DNA of 63,216 nucleotides. Origin: a candidate division KSB3 bacterium (lineage in GTDB: Bacteria; Moduliflexota; Moduliflexia; Moduliflexales; Moduliflexaceae). The position numbers and the translations under genes are program-made. Below the pieces are notes generated by a model. The model was not told the DNA's origin. It saw only the letters and a list, made by a program, of their open reading frames with translations, and did not search any database. This document shows positions 46,319 to 55,209 of this stretch, piece after piece. The DNA is taken from NCBI GenBank assembly GCA_002748425.1, contig PDSJ01000010.1, forward strand, positions 187,643 through 250,858, in the 5' to 3' direction. How positions within the stretch are numbered: position 1 is the stretch's first letter; each line of letters opens with the position of its first letter.

Positions 46319-47149
46319 ATGCTGACAAGAACAGAACTCGATGTCTTTTTACGAGAGACATATCGTTATGCCGACTTTCAGGACTATTGCCACAATGGTC
46401 TGCAAATCGAGGGGAAGGAACAGATTCACAAAATCGTGTTTGCCGTCTCTTTCCATATGCCGCTTCTCACACAGGCCATTGCTGTCCAGGCAGATGCCAT
46501 AATTGTTCATCATGGGATTTTCGGAAAAAATTTTTTTCGTGTGACCGGCAGCTTGAAAAAAAAGGTCAGGGCCCTGCTTTCACATGACATGTCCCTGTTC
46601 GGAATCCATCTTCCAATGGACGCCCACAAACGTCTCGGCAATAATGCGCAGCTCGCCTCCTATCTCGGAGCCGAGATCTTCGATGTTTTCGATATTGGCT
46701 TTTTTGTGCGAAACACGGAAGGCTATACTTTCTCGGAGATGATCGATATTTTTCATCGGAAACTTTACAGCACTGTAAGCGGGTCGCTTTCCGCAACAGC
46801 GTCAGCCGCTTCTCTCACGTCTCCCAACTCCCTTCTGCACCCCAGACTCATTCATGGCTTTCTCTGCTATCCGTATGGCCCGGAACGCCCGGAACGGATT
46901 GCCATTGTTTCCGGCGGATCTTCGCGTCTGTTCCGTTTAGAAGAGCTTCTCGACATGCAGGGCATCGACACCTTTATCTGCGGCAGTGTCGATGAAAGCA
47001 CAGCCGCTGCTGCCTATGAAAGCCGCAGGAATTTTCTGAATATCGGACACTACTGGTCCGAAAAAGCCGGGCCTCTGGCTCTGAAGGCAGAGATCGAAGA
47101 ACAATTCGATGTTGAAACACAGTTTATTGACGTGGAGAATATCATCTAA
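46319..47149 (+). CDS. Nif3-like (DUF34) dinuclear metal-centre protein
   Basis: A 276-residue protein of the Nif3/YbgI family. The metal-ligand pattern is intact: VHHGIF near residue 65, GIHLPMD near 100, and the C-terminal GHYWSE with GGSSRLF nearby. E. coli YbgI is 247 residues; extra length here comes from an insert around residues 145-175. The family is hexameric and binds two metals; the enzymatic role remains debated (GTP cyclohydrolase I-like fold). GAGAGAGG precedes ATG 46319. It is convergent with the TPR gene with a gap of three bases. Confidence 0.88.
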   Translation: MLTRTELDVFLRETYRYADFQDYCHNGLQIEGKEQIHKIVFAVSFHMPLLTQAIAVQADAIIVHHGIFGKNFFRVTGSLKKKVRALLSHDMSLFGIHLPMDAHKRLGNNAQLASYLGAEIFDVFDIGFFVRNTEGYTFSEMIDIFHRKLYSTVSGSLSATASAASLTSPNSLLHPRLIHGFLCYPYGPERPERIAIVSGGSSRLFRLEELLDMQGIDTFICGSVDESTAAAAYESRRNFLNIGHYWSEKAGPLALKAEIEEQFDVETQFIDVENII

Positions 47150-47152
47150 AGC

Positions 47153-48394
47153 TTAGAGCAGGGCTTTGATAATCTCCAGAGAGCTCAGGAAACAAAGGTC
47201 GGAATTCGACTGGCTCAACAGTTCATCTTCCCGCAATTCTCTTCCTGGATGGATGTAGTTGCGGTAAATTCTGGAAATATTCCCCACATGTACAAACAGA
47301 TCGCTCAAGACCTTTTTCTCTCTTAAATATTGAAGGATTTCGGCTAAATCACACTCATAGAGATCGCGCTTTTCAGTCCGATTGTTTTTCCGCTGAAAAT
47401 AGAGCTTCGTAATCTCCTTCTGCTCACAGTAATAGACCAGAATCACCTCAAGCAGCGATCCCGAAAGCACGATGACGGCTTTTTCGTTTTTCATCAGATA
47501 ATTAAAAAACAATTCATTGAGATCACGTTCCGCAATGTCACGGAACTTTTTTTCCATCGTCCGGATCTTCCGCAGAAGTGAAAAATAGGCCAGCCGATCC
47601 AGATGTTCAATACTCAGCGTTTCAAGACCCTTAATCCACTTTGCCGGCAGTTGCCGAGGTTCGATCTGTTTCAGTTCTTCAGGCAGAAAAGGATTTAATT
47701 CATAGATCGGAGTCAATTGCCTGTCCCGTTGTTTCGTATCACGGATGTAGCCCTTGGCAAGCCAATCCTGCCGTAAGATTCTTGCGTATTCCAGCTCTGC
47801 TTCGCTCAATGTGCCGAAGGTCCACTCTGACATTGCGAGGCGGTTGTTTTCGAAGTCCGGCTCACGCTGCAGATTCTTTACAAAACGCTTCAGATGCTCA
47901 AGCACAAAATCGTCTTCATCTCCCAGAAAGTTGAGGGCTTTTGCATAGTTTTCCCGCAGTGATTCCTGTTTCTGAACGACTGCCAAAAGCTGGTGATAAT
48001 TTTCTGCGATCACTTCATCCTGTGGAACGAGTTCACGGGCACGCTGAATGAGCTCAAAGGCATCGCGAAACTGATTCTTCTGCCGTTTAATATGGGAAAG
48101 ATTATTTAAAATAAGTGAGTTATCCGGTTCTTGCCGTAAGAGACAGTCATAGATGTATTCGGAGTCGTCCACGTAGCCCAGTTCATTGAGCGAATAGGCG
48201 ACTTCGAACATATAAAAGCGTTCCTGGGGGGTACACAGATCAGAATGAAACAACTCCACAATCCACGTGAACTTCCGCTCCTGAAAAAGCCGCTCTATAA
48301 GAAGAACCGTAAAAGTCCGGGCCTGATCGATCTGGGCGCAAGAGCGAAGCCCTTTGATCTTCGATCGTTCTGCTTTGAATTCTTTCCCGGTCAT
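47153..48394 (-). CDS. TPR protein with a HEPN-like C-terminal domain
   Basis: A 413-residue cytosolic protein. Residues 40-150 look like tetratricopeptide repeats (YSLNELGYVDDSEYIYDCLL, then ILNNLSHIKRQKNQFRDAFELI). The C-terminal 130 residues are helical and end with NISRIYRNYIHPGREL, an Arg-x(3-6)-His pattern like HEPN or DUF4145 domains, which are often RNases or nucleotide-binding. The catalytic match is tentative. It begins 7 bp after cdaR on the same strand, where many bacteria place glmM, so it probably belongs to the c-di-AMP operon. I do not recognise a named family. Confidence 0.65.
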   Translation of the reverse strand: MTGKEFKAERSKIKGLRSCAQIDQARTFTVLLIERLFQERKFTWIVELFHSDLCTPQERFYMFEVAYSLNELGYVDDSEYIYDCLLRQEPDNSLILNNLSHIKRQKNQFRDAFELIQRARELVPQDEVIAENYHQLLAVVQKQESLRENYAKALNFLGDEDDFVLEHLKRFVKNLQREPDFENNRLAMSEWTFGTLSEAELEYARILRQDWLAKGYIRDTKQRDRQLTPIYELNPFLPEELKQIEPRQLPAKWIKGLETLSIEHLDRLAYFSLLRKIRTMEKKFRDIAERDLNELFFNYLMKNEKAVIVLSGSLLEVILVYYCEQKEITKLYFQRKNNRTEKRDLYECDLAEILQYLREKKVLSDLFVHVGNISRIYRNYIHPGRELREDELLSQSNSDLCFLSSLEIIKALL

Positions 48395-48401
48395 AGTGAA
48401 A

Positions 48402-49334
48402 TCAAGGTGCTGAGTTCGGCGCGATGTTGGTGATGATGGTTTTGGGATAATACACTTTTACGCTCACAAGCTCCGGTAAGGTGAATTTCACCTGAACGGT
48501 CGATTGTCCCTCAAGCAGCGAGCGTGTCTCAATCACTGCGGGGATGTCTTCCGGCTTAAGCTGCTGAATGACGAGCTTTGGACCGTTTATCAGCGCAGTC
48601 ACGGAATCCGGAACAATATCGACTTTCCGATCTTCCTCCTTATCAACTGACAGGGGGATATTCTCGAAAAAGCGGCTGATCATCTCAGGCACAATTTCTA
48701 CGGTCACATCGACCATTTCATGTTTTTCATCGAGGTGAAATGAGGCATTCGGCAGCTTGAGTCTGACCTTTTTACTCAATGGTTCAGTACTGCTGTTAAG
48801 AGCGACTGTCTCGGTTTCCACGTTTGTTAGCTTCATGAGAAGGCTTTGGGGACCCGTGACCTTCACAGTGTTCGGAACTGATGTCACGCCTCCCAGGACA
48901 TAGCCGTCTGCTGCGTCACCTCGCAGTATGACCTCAACCGGCAGTGCTTTCAGAACCGTTGTATCCAGCAGCACATCCACGCGTGACGGACTGACTTGTG
49001 TGACGGTCGAACCGACAGGACCGGCAATCCCCTCTGGAGAGATTGTAAACGTATTCCATCCCTTGATCACATTTTTCAAGTCGATATGGACATCGAAATC
49101 GCTGGGAGTCACATGTTTCACTGAGCTGGAAAATCCGCGAATGGTGACCTCAACTTCCCGCAAACTTTCGATGATTTCCAGATCGGTGGGAAGGTTTCTC
49201 AGCTCAAGCGGGACGGTGAGACGAACTTCCGATTTTTTCCCTCCCACGACCAGCCCCCAGATGAAGACCGCCAGCACGAAGGCAATCAACTTTAAGTGCA
49301 GGTCTTTGAACACATGCAATCTGATGAAATTCAT
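48402..49334 (-). CDS. cdaR: YbbR-domain protein, CdaR-like regulator of diadenylate cyclase
   Basis: About 310 residues: an N-terminal membrane anchor (LKLIAFVLAVFIWGLVVGG), then tandem YbbR domains (RLTVPLELRNLPTDLEI onward), exported. CdaR binds and tunes CdaA. It lies about 50 bp after cdaA. Two starts are possible (49334 or 49349), neither with a good site; I use 49334 because the protein then opens MNFIRLHVFKDL. Four YbbR-like repeats seem present. Confidence 0.9.
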   Translation of the reverse strand: MNFIRLHVFKDLHLKLIAFVLAVFIWGLVVGGKKSEVRLTVPLELRNLPTDLEIIESLREVEVTIRGFSSSVKHVTPSDFDVHIDLKNVIKGWNTFTISPEGIAGPVGSTVTQVSPSRVDVLLDTTVLKALPVEVILRGDAADGYVLGGVTSVPNTVKVTGPQSLLMKLTNVETETVALNSSTEPLSKKVRLKLPNASFHLDEKHEMVDVTVEIVPEMISRFFENIPLSVDKEEDRKVDIVPDSVTALINGPKLVIQQLKPEDIPAVIETRSLLEGQSTVQVKFTLPELVSVKVYYPKTIITNIAPNSAP

Positions 49335-49383
49335 GAGTACAGTATACATACAGATCGATCGCTCCGCTCCTCATGCTGAGTAC

Positions 49384-50202
49384 TCAGTTCGGAGTATTCC
49401 AGGGCGCTTTCAACGGCCTTGATCCCACAGTGGGTCCCAGGAGATTGTTCAATGCCCGTTTAAGCTCTGATGAGCTGAGATGCCGGGTAATTTCACCTTC
49501 GACGGTAATGGAAACGGAGCCGGTTTCTTCCGACACGATTACCACGACAGCATCGGTTTCTTCCGTGATACCAATTGCCGCCCGATGTCGTGTGCCAAGC
49601 TCCTTGCTGATGTCACTTGAGAGCGTTAACGGCAGAAAACATGCGGCTGCCACTACGCGATGATCCTTAATAATCACTGCACCATCATGAAGTGGAGCTC
49701 TCGAAATAAAAATGCTGCTCAGTAATTCTTTAGAAACCTCCGCATCCAGCGTAACCCCTGAGTTGATAAAGGATTTCAGCCCAACTGTCCGCTCGATCAC
49801 GAGTAACGCTCCGATACGTCGGCTCGAAAGCCATTCTGCCGAACGAACCACTTCGTCAATAACTTGAGATTTTTCGATACTGTAAAAATGACGAAAATAG
49901 GTATTCTGTCCGACCTGGGCAAGTATCCTGCGTAATTCCGGCTGAAACAAGACCAGAATGGTTAAGAATAAATAGCCCAGCAGATTTCGCATTCCCCAAC
50001 TCAGAACATACAATTCGAAACGCTGCGCGATATAATAGCCTACGGCAATCACAAATAAGCCGATCATCATTTGCGCTGCCCGCGTTCCCCGCGCCATCAG
50101 AAGGATTCGATAGAACAGGTAAGACACGATCAGAATATCAACAATATCCTGCCATCGCAGCAGTTCGAACCATTCCAGGGGACTTAACAAGCTCGTCATC
50201 AT
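49384..50202 (-). CDS. cdaA: Diadenylate cyclase CdaA
   Basis: A 272-residue membrane enzyme making c-di-AMP from two ATP. It has three N-terminal membrane helices (IVDILIVSYLFYRILLM onward), then the DAC domain with the DGA motif in SRAPLHDGAVIIKD and the RHR motif in GTRHRAAIGITEETDAV. The start at 50202 (MMTSLLSPLEWF) has GAGAAG upstream; an ORF start at 50244 falls inside a leader hairpin. It is followed by cdaR. c-di-AMP controls potassium and osmotic balance. Confidence 0.96.
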   Translation of the reverse strand: MMTSLLSPLEWFELLRWQDIVDILIVSYLFYRILLMARGTRAAQMMIGLFVIAVGYYIAQRFELYVLSWGMRNLLGYLFLTILVLFQPELRRILAQVGQNTYFRHFYSIEKSQVIDEVVRSAEWLSSRRIGALLVIERTVGLKSFINSGVTLDAEVSKELLSSIFISRAPLHDGAVIIKDHRVVAAACFLPLTLSSDISKELGTRHRAAIGITEETDAVVVIVSEETGSVSITVEGEITRHLSSSELKRALNNLLGPTVGSRPLKAPWNTPN

Positions 50203-50220
50203 CGCATGACTTCTCGCATA

Positions 50221-50270
50221 ATTAGCTTCGGGGTATCGTAACATTGCGCCTCGAAGCTAATCGAGGCGCA
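50221..50270 (-). promoter_or_regulatory. Alternative hairpins in the cdaA leader
   Basis: Two mutually exclusive stems lie between ftsH and cdaA. TGCGCCTCGA at 50245-50254 pairs with 50261-50270 (10 bp, 6-base loop). ATTAGCTTCG at 50221-50230 pairs with 50252-50261 (10 bp, 21-base loop). They share 50252-50254 and 50261, so both cannot form together. The second ends about 18 bases before the cdaA start. This is the layout of an attenuator or translation switch. Confidence 0.45.
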
Positions 50271-50355
50271 TGTCAAAGCAGAGGCATCGCGCCTCATGTT
50301 CTGAAAGGGCTGTAACACATGAAAAGAAGACGGTTGTAAATCCTCCATAGCGCTG

Positions 50356-52167
50356 TTATGCCGCAGCTGCCGTCTTGATAATCTCATCAATTTCAGGGCC
50401 GTCCAGGGATTCGCGCTCCAACAGCGCCTGTGCTACGGCATGAAGCGCTTTCACATTGTCGCGGATCAGTTTTCGGACCAACTCAAGCTGTTCAAAGACG
50501 ATTCGCTGCACTTCCTGATCGAGATTGACGGCAGTCGCGTCACTGTAATCCTGATGCCGCGACATCTCACGTCCCAGGAAGATTTGTTCTTCTTTCTGCC
50601 CGTAGACCAGCGGTCCCATTTTATCGCTCATCCCCCATTCACAGACCATCTTGCGGGCGATCTCCGTAGCTTGCTTCAAATCATGAGATGCGCCGGTCGC
50701 GACATCGTCCAGTGCGATCTCCTCAGCGACCCGACCTCCCAGGAATATCGCGATACGGGTCAACAAGAAGCGTTTCGTCTCATGATGCTTTTCCCCCTCA
50801 GGTAATTGCTGCACCAGGCCAAGCGCATAGCCTCGAGGAATAATCGTCGCTTTATGCACTGGATCCGAGTTGGGCAGCAAGGTGCCAACCAGGGCATGTC
50901 CGGCTTCATGATAGGCTGTGATTCGCTTATCCTCATCGGTCATGATCACGCTACGGCGCTCCTTACCCATCAAGACTTTATCTTTGGCTTCTTCAAGGTC
51001 TTCCATCTCAACGGCAGGCTTCTCGTATCGCGCGGCAAGCAGAGCTGCTTCGTTGACCAGATTGGCTAAATCCGCTCCAGAAAAACCAGGTGTACCACGC
51101 GCCACCACTGTTAAGTCGACATTATCCGCAAGAGGAATTTTACGAGTATGCACAACCAGAATGCCTTCACGGCCCCTCACGTCCGGGCGCGGGACCACCA
51201 CTTGCCGGTCGAAACGCCCTGGACGAAGCAACGCGGGATCCAGCACATCCGGCCTGTTGGTAGCGGCAATCATAATCACCCCGTCATTCGACTCAAAGCC
51301 GTCCATTTCGACTAAAAGCTGATTAAGAGTTTGTTCCCGCTCATCGTGTCCTCCTCCCAGACCAGCACCGCGATGCCGGCCGACAGCATCCATTTCATCG
51401 ATAAAAATAATGCAGGGAGCGTTCTTTTTGCCCTGTTCGAAAAGATCTCTTACGCGTGAGGCTCCGACTCCTACAAACATTTCTACAAAATCAGAACCAC
51501 TAATACTGAGGAAAGGGACTTCCGCTTCACCGGCAATCGCTTTGGCCAAGAGCGTTTTTCCGGTTCCTGGAGGGCCCACAAGTAATACACCTTTCGGGAT
51601 TTTGCCCCCAAGTTTCTGAAATTTTTGCGGGTCCTTGAGAAAATCGATTATTTCCTGTAATTCCTCTTCAGCCTCCTCCACGCCGGCAACATCTTTAAAC
51701 GTGACTTTACGTCGCTCCTCGGTCAACAATTTCGCCCGGCTTTTTCCAAAAGACAGTGCCTTATTGCCTCCCATTTGCATCTGCCGCATAAAAAAGATCC
51801 AAATACCGATAAAAATCAACATCGGCAGCCAGGTGAGGAGATAACCGTACCAGGGATTCTGCTGCGTCGGTTCAACCTGGACACGAACCCCCTGTCCACT
51901 CAAGGTGTCAAAAAAGGACGAATCAAAAGAATCGACAATAATATAGGTTTTGAACTCTTTCCCATCAGTGCCGACGCCGTGGATACGCTGTTTATCGCTG
52001 TCAATCGAAATCTCACGGATCCCTCCATTATCGATTTTCTGCATAAATTCACTGAAAGGGATTTCATCCAAATGCCTATCCTTATTCGTGCTGACGAGAT
52101 CAACGACCAGAACCACGATAATCCCGAGAACTAACCATAACGCAATATTTTTGTAGAACTGACTCAA
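50356..52167 (-). CDS. ftsH: ATP-dependent zinc metalloprotease FtsH
   Basis: A 603-residue membrane protease with two N-terminal membrane helices around a periplasmic domain. The AAA module has Walker A GPPGTGKT at 198-205, Walker B IIFIDEMD and the SRH region. The M41 peptidase has HEAGH at 420-424. It degrades misfolded membrane proteins and short-lived regulators. The start codon is TTG (52165-52167), fixed by AGGAGG eight bases upstream. It lies between tilS and cdaA. Confidence 0.98.
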   Translation of the reverse strand: MSQFYKNIALWLVLGIIVVLVVDLVSTNKDRHLDEIPFSEFMQKIDNGGIREISIDSDKQRIHGVGTDGKEFKTYIIVDSFDSSFFDTLSGQGVRVQVEPTQQNPWYGYLLTWLPMLIFIGIWIFFMRQMQMGGNKALSFGKSRAKLLTEERRKVTFKDVAGVEEAEEELQEIIDFLKDPQKFQKLGGKIPKGVLLVGPPGTGKTLLAKAIAGEAEVPFLSISGSDFVEMFVGVGASRVRDLFEQGKKNAPCIIFIDEMDAVGRHRGAGLGGGHDEREQTLNQLLVEMDGFESNDGVIMIAATNRPDVLDPALLRPGRFDRQVVVPRPDVRGREGILVVHTRKIPLADNVDLTVVARGTPGFSGADLANLVNEAALLAARYEKPAVEMEDLEEAKDKVLMGKERRSVIMTDEDKRITAYHEAGHALVGTLLPNSDPVHKATIIPRGYALGLVQQLPEGEKHHETKRFLLTRIAIFLGGRVAEEIALDDVATGASHDLKQATEIARKMVCEWGMSDKMGPLVYGQKEEQIFLGREMSRHQDYSDATAVNLDQEVQRIVFEQLELVRKLIRDNVKALHAVAQALLERESLDGPEIDEIIKTAAAA

Positions 52168-52259
52168 CGCTCAGACCTCCTGTCAAAGTTGTGAAATGGG
52201 AACCGCACAACATAAATAAGTGAACGAGAAAGCGCTCAAACACGCGAGAGAAGTGTTTT

Positions 52260-53693
52260 TTATGACGTATCCTGTTGTAGATGGCAACGTAAAATCGTGT
52301 TCGTTCCCACGCGGAGCTTCACGCGCTCGTCAATGCTGTAGCCGGCCACCCAGACGATTCCTGCTCTATCCGCAAGGATTGGAATAATATGTCGTTTATG
52401 TCTAGGAACTTTTCTGTCAATAAAAAATTCTTTCAAGCGCTTTTTTCCCTTCATCCCCAGAGCTTGAAACTTGTCTCCAGGCTGACGGAATCTCAAACGA
52501 AGCGGAAAACAGAGCTGTTCATAATCAAAATATTGGCAGTACGGGCTTTGCCCGAGCAACAGATCGTGCCATTCCATTTCGTGTACAGTAATCACGTCTG
52601 TTTCCAAGAGCAGACCGCCGTAACGTGTCGTACCCGGAACGTTCAGCGCGATGGACACCTGATCCGCGTCGGGACAGGCCGTCCCAGTCCGCTGCGCTTT
52701 TTTAAGACAGCCATGCGAGTAAGTACGGCAGGCAATCACTCCGTTCGGCAGCATAAGAATTTTTTCACCCTCTTGCCGTGAGAATAACGCGATCACCGCT
52801 CTCACATGCACGATTTCGAGACGATAGCGCTGCCCACAAAGCTCGCTAAACGCTTTATACAGTAGCTCACGCTGAATCGTCGCGTCCTCTTCTCGAAACA
52901 CTGTCAGCTCAAAATCCACCTGTTCTTTCTGAATTCGGCATATCTGCGCATAGCGTTTCCTTGCGATTTTCTCAATGAAGGATGCATCTTCCTGAAAGAT
53001 GTGAGCATAATTTGTAAGACGCTTCTGAATCGCAGGCGTGAAATGCTGTCGTAAAAAAGGAAGCAAGTCAAGCCGAACGGCATTACGGAGATATTTTCGG
53101 CTGAGATTCGAGCTGTCAGTCACGGCCGAGAAGCGGCATAGCTGCGCAACCCTCTCGATCTGTTTACGTGTGCACGATAACAACGGTCGGATAATCCGCC
53201 CGTCGACAACCGGTCGAATTCCCCCCAGCCCCCGAACTCCCACACCGCGAATTAAGCCCATCAAGACCGTTTCAGCCTGATCGTCGGCATGATGGGCCGT
53301 CGCAATTTTTTCCGCACGGATCTGTTCAGCAATGGTGTAAAATAGGCGATAGCGACACTGACGGGCGGCATCCTGTGGAGACAGTTTCGTCTCACGCATA
53401 AACGCCGGAACGTCTACCGATTCGATCGTGCAGCCGACTCCCAGCTTCCCGGCAAGAGAGCGGACAAACTCAGCATCGCGTTCAGCCTCGGCTCCGCGGA
53501 ACTGATGGTTGACATGAACGACATGCAGCGTAATTTCCAGGCGCTCTTGCAGGAAAAGCAGAACATGCAGCAATAGCACGGAATCACGTCCGCCTGACAC
53601 GGCAACCAGGACACATTCCCCGGCATTCAACATCCGGTACTGACGGATATAGCTGAACACTTGTTGATGTAATCGAGTCACTTCATTAGGCAT
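52260..53693 (-). CDS. tilS: tRNA(Ile)-lysidine synthase
   Basis: About 477 residues. The PP-loop ATPase motif is AVSGGRDSVLLLH near residue 35. The second part follows the E. coli pattern: a helical middle and a C-terminal domain with LRFRQPGDKFQALGMKGKKRLKEFF. It converts C34 of tRNA-Ile(CAU) to lysidine. It lies 52 bases downstream of a tRNA gene with anticodon CAU and is followed by ftsH. An alternative start is 53708. Confidence 0.96.
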   Translation of the reverse strand: MPNEVTRLHQQVFSYIRQYRMLNAGECVLVAVSGGRDSVLLLHVLLFLQERLEITLHVVHVNHQFRGAEAERDAEFVRSLAGKLGVGCTIESVDVPAFMRETKLSPQDAARQCRYRLFYTIAEQIRAEKIATAHHADDQAETVLMGLIRGVGVRGLGGIRPVVDGRIIRPLLSCTRKQIERVAQLCRFSAVTDSSNLSRKYLRNAVRLDLLPFLRQHFTPAIQKRLTNYAHIFQEDASFIEKIARKRYAQICRIQKEQVDFELTVFREEDATIQRELLYKAFSELCGQRYRLEIVHVRAVIALFSRQEGEKILMLPNGVIACRTYSHGCLKKAQRTGTACPDADQVSIALNVPGTTRYGGLLLETDVITVHEMEWHDLLLGQSPYCQYFDYEQLCFPLRLRFRQPGDKFQALGMKGKKRLKEFFIDRKVPRHKRHIIPILADRAGIVWVAGYSIDERVKLRVGTNTILRCHLQQDTS

Positions 53694-53745
53694 GAAACAC
53701 GATAACATGGGGAATACGCCGACACAGCGCAGAGAATAAGAGAAG

Positions 53746-53819
53746 TGGCGGTGCAGGGATTCGAACCCCGGACACTACGGATATGAGCCGTATGCTCTGA
53801 CCACCTGAGCTACACCGCC
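53746..53819 (-). tRNA. tRNA-Met(CAU), elongator type
   Basis: A 74-nt cloverleaf. The acceptor is GGCGGTG with CACCGCC and discriminator A. The D-arm is GCTC/GAGC. The anticodon stem is TACGG/CCGTA around loop CTCATAT (anticodon CAT). The variable loop is GTGTC and the T-arm CGGGG-TTCGAAT-CCCTG. The 3' CCA is not encoded. CAU could also mean tRNA-Ile2, the TilS substrate; the acceptor 4 and 5 pairs (G-C, G-C) and general pattern look more like elongator tRNA-Met, but the sequence alone does not settle it. Confidence 0.9.
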
Positions 53820-53895
53820 ATAAAAACTTTTGAGGAACATCGACCGAAAAACGTAACGCTTTCGAATATATACCCTTTGTGAGGCTGTCAGCAAT

Positions 53896-53924
53896 TCCTA
53901 AAAGAGAGACACTGATTTTGTCAA
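53896..53924 (-). promoter_or_regulatory. Promoter candidate for tRNA-CAU and tilS
   Basis: Minus-strand TTGACA at 53919-53924, 17-base spacer, TTAGGA at 53896-53901 (or TAGGAA with an 18-base spacer). It lies 76 bases upstream of the tRNA 5' end and resembles the tsaB promoter (TTGACA, 17, TAGGTT). Confidence 0.45.
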
Positions 53925-54033
53925 GAAAATAAATTTCTTACTCGAAAAAAATCGCTTCAGAGGGTAAAAATCATAACGGGATTCGATAATAGCTGGAGAC
54001 AGCTCTTCTTTTGTCCAGCACTTCCAGATGCTG

Positions 54034-54615
54034 CTAGTCCAGATCTCCAAAGACCTTGTGGGGAAAGCCAGTGACACGTACCCGACCGTGCTCATCGATC
54101 AGAATTTCCACGCTGCTTCCCGGGAATTCCAGTTCCTCCTTCCGAGTGCAGTAACGCCCGGAAAGATAATGCAATGTCTGATTGCTGCTCCCGCGCAACG
54201 CGTTCAAACAGGCGCGTTCGCGTATAAAGGGGCCGGCAACCAGGAGATCACACTCTGCCAGCAGCTTTTCCCAAGCGGGATTCCCGGACTGTGAAAGCTG
54301 TTCATACGTGAAACCGCTGAACACAAGTATACCAAGCCCGGCTCTATGCAGTCTGCGAGCGAGCTCCGCCAGCGCATCTGCCTGGAGAAACGGTTCACCG
54401 CCACTGATGGTGACTCCTTCGATATCCGAAATCGCGAGAACGTGTTCCGCCAATTCATCGACCGAAATCTGGCGGCGGATTCCAGAATCGTGCGTGGCAG
54501 GATTAAAACAGCCCAGACAGCCCAGGCTACAGCCCTGCACCCAGATCACCGCCCGTTGATCAGGCCCGTTTTCGGTTGAACGAGCCAGAAAATCATGCAG
54601 GTTGAGCTCTAACAT
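54034..54615 (-). CDS. NrdG-like radical SAM activating enzyme
   Basis: A 193-residue radical SAM protein. It opens MLELNLHDFLARS and has the cluster motif CSLGCLGC near residue 30, then GVTISGGEPFLQADAL. Its length and pattern resemble anaerobic ribonucleotide reductase activase (NrdG) and small 4Fe-4S single-cluster domain proteins. No nrdD or glycyl-radical partner is in the window, so the substrate is unknown. The start at 54615 has GGGGGAGAC upstream; an ORF start at 54636 lies in that leader. It stands alone on the minus strand upstream of the tRNA-tilS group. Confidence 0.82.
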   Translation of the reverse strand: MLELNLHDFLARSTENGPDQRAVIWVQGCSLGCLGCFNPATHDSGIRRQISVDELAEHVLAISDIEGVTISGGEPFLQADALAELARRLHRAGLGILVFSGFTYEQLSQSGNPAWEKLLAECDLLVAGPFIRERACLNALRGSSNQTLHYLSGRYCTRKEELEFPGSSVEILIDEHGRVRVTGFPHKVFGDLD

Positions 54616-54680
54616 GTCTCCCCCCTGTTCCTTCAACGCAAAGCCGCCCCAAAAAATCAGGAATGTGAACGTTCAGTGCG

Positions 54681-54933
54681 TCACCAACCGGCGACCAACT
54701 CGCCCAATGGGGATGGGAACACCGGTCCGTTATACAGCTTCCCACGCCACGGGTTCTTCCAGTTAAAACTCAACGGACCGAAGTAATACTCTAAAAGGGA
54801 AATCAGTTCGAAGGTGAAATAGCCCTGGTACGCAGAAACCTGCTATCGCTCCCATGAAAACGCAGGTAAAGGTTCCGATCGTCATACAACATTTTGCACA
54901 GGCTACCGGGTGGTGCCCGCTGCTGTCATGCAT
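54681..54933 (-). pseudogene. Small cysteine-containing membrane protein, broken by a one-base frameshift
   Basis: Two overlapping minus-strand frames join into one sensible protein of about 83 residues. The first part runs from ATG 54933 (MHDSSGHHPVACAKCCMTIG, then a hydrophobic helix ending GAIAGF). The second continues in another frame (YQGYFTFELISLLEYYFGPL, then FNWKNPWRGKLYNG) to a TGA at 54681-54683. The total is 253 bp, one base over 84 codons, so a single inserted base in about 54825-54842 explains the break. TTGACA on the same strand at 54976-54981 lies 42 bases upstream. I know no family for it. A sequencing error is as likely as true decay. Confidence 0.45.
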
Positions 54934-55209
54934 ACTGATCTCGTGAGATGTCTTCTCTCTCACAAAGCGCCCGCCTGTCAACAGAAAAAACCGAAAGGAG
55001 AGAAGCAGGGACAAGACGAGCGTTCTGGTCTGCCAAAAAGCGTGACCCTTATTCCAGCCATGATCGGATTCCACAAAATCTCTGAAAAAAACGTGTGCTA
55101 TAAATCTTGACAATATCCGCGATCTCCCTTACGCATTTTTCAGCTAACTCATGATAAAATGCGGTACGTACGTTCAGTGTCACTCAGAGACCCCGCAAGG
55201 AGCCAGGAC

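Noticed and set aside
46319..47149. Naming the Nif3-like gene as GTP cyclohydrolase I
   Set aside because: The fold similarity is known for the family, but folE motifs are absent and the biochemical role is unsettled.
54763..55113. Full 116-residue minus-strand ORF as a gene
   Set aside because: Its first 60 codons show no family pattern and cover a TTGACA site. Only the part from 54933 joins sensibly with the next frame, so I report the shorter broken gene.
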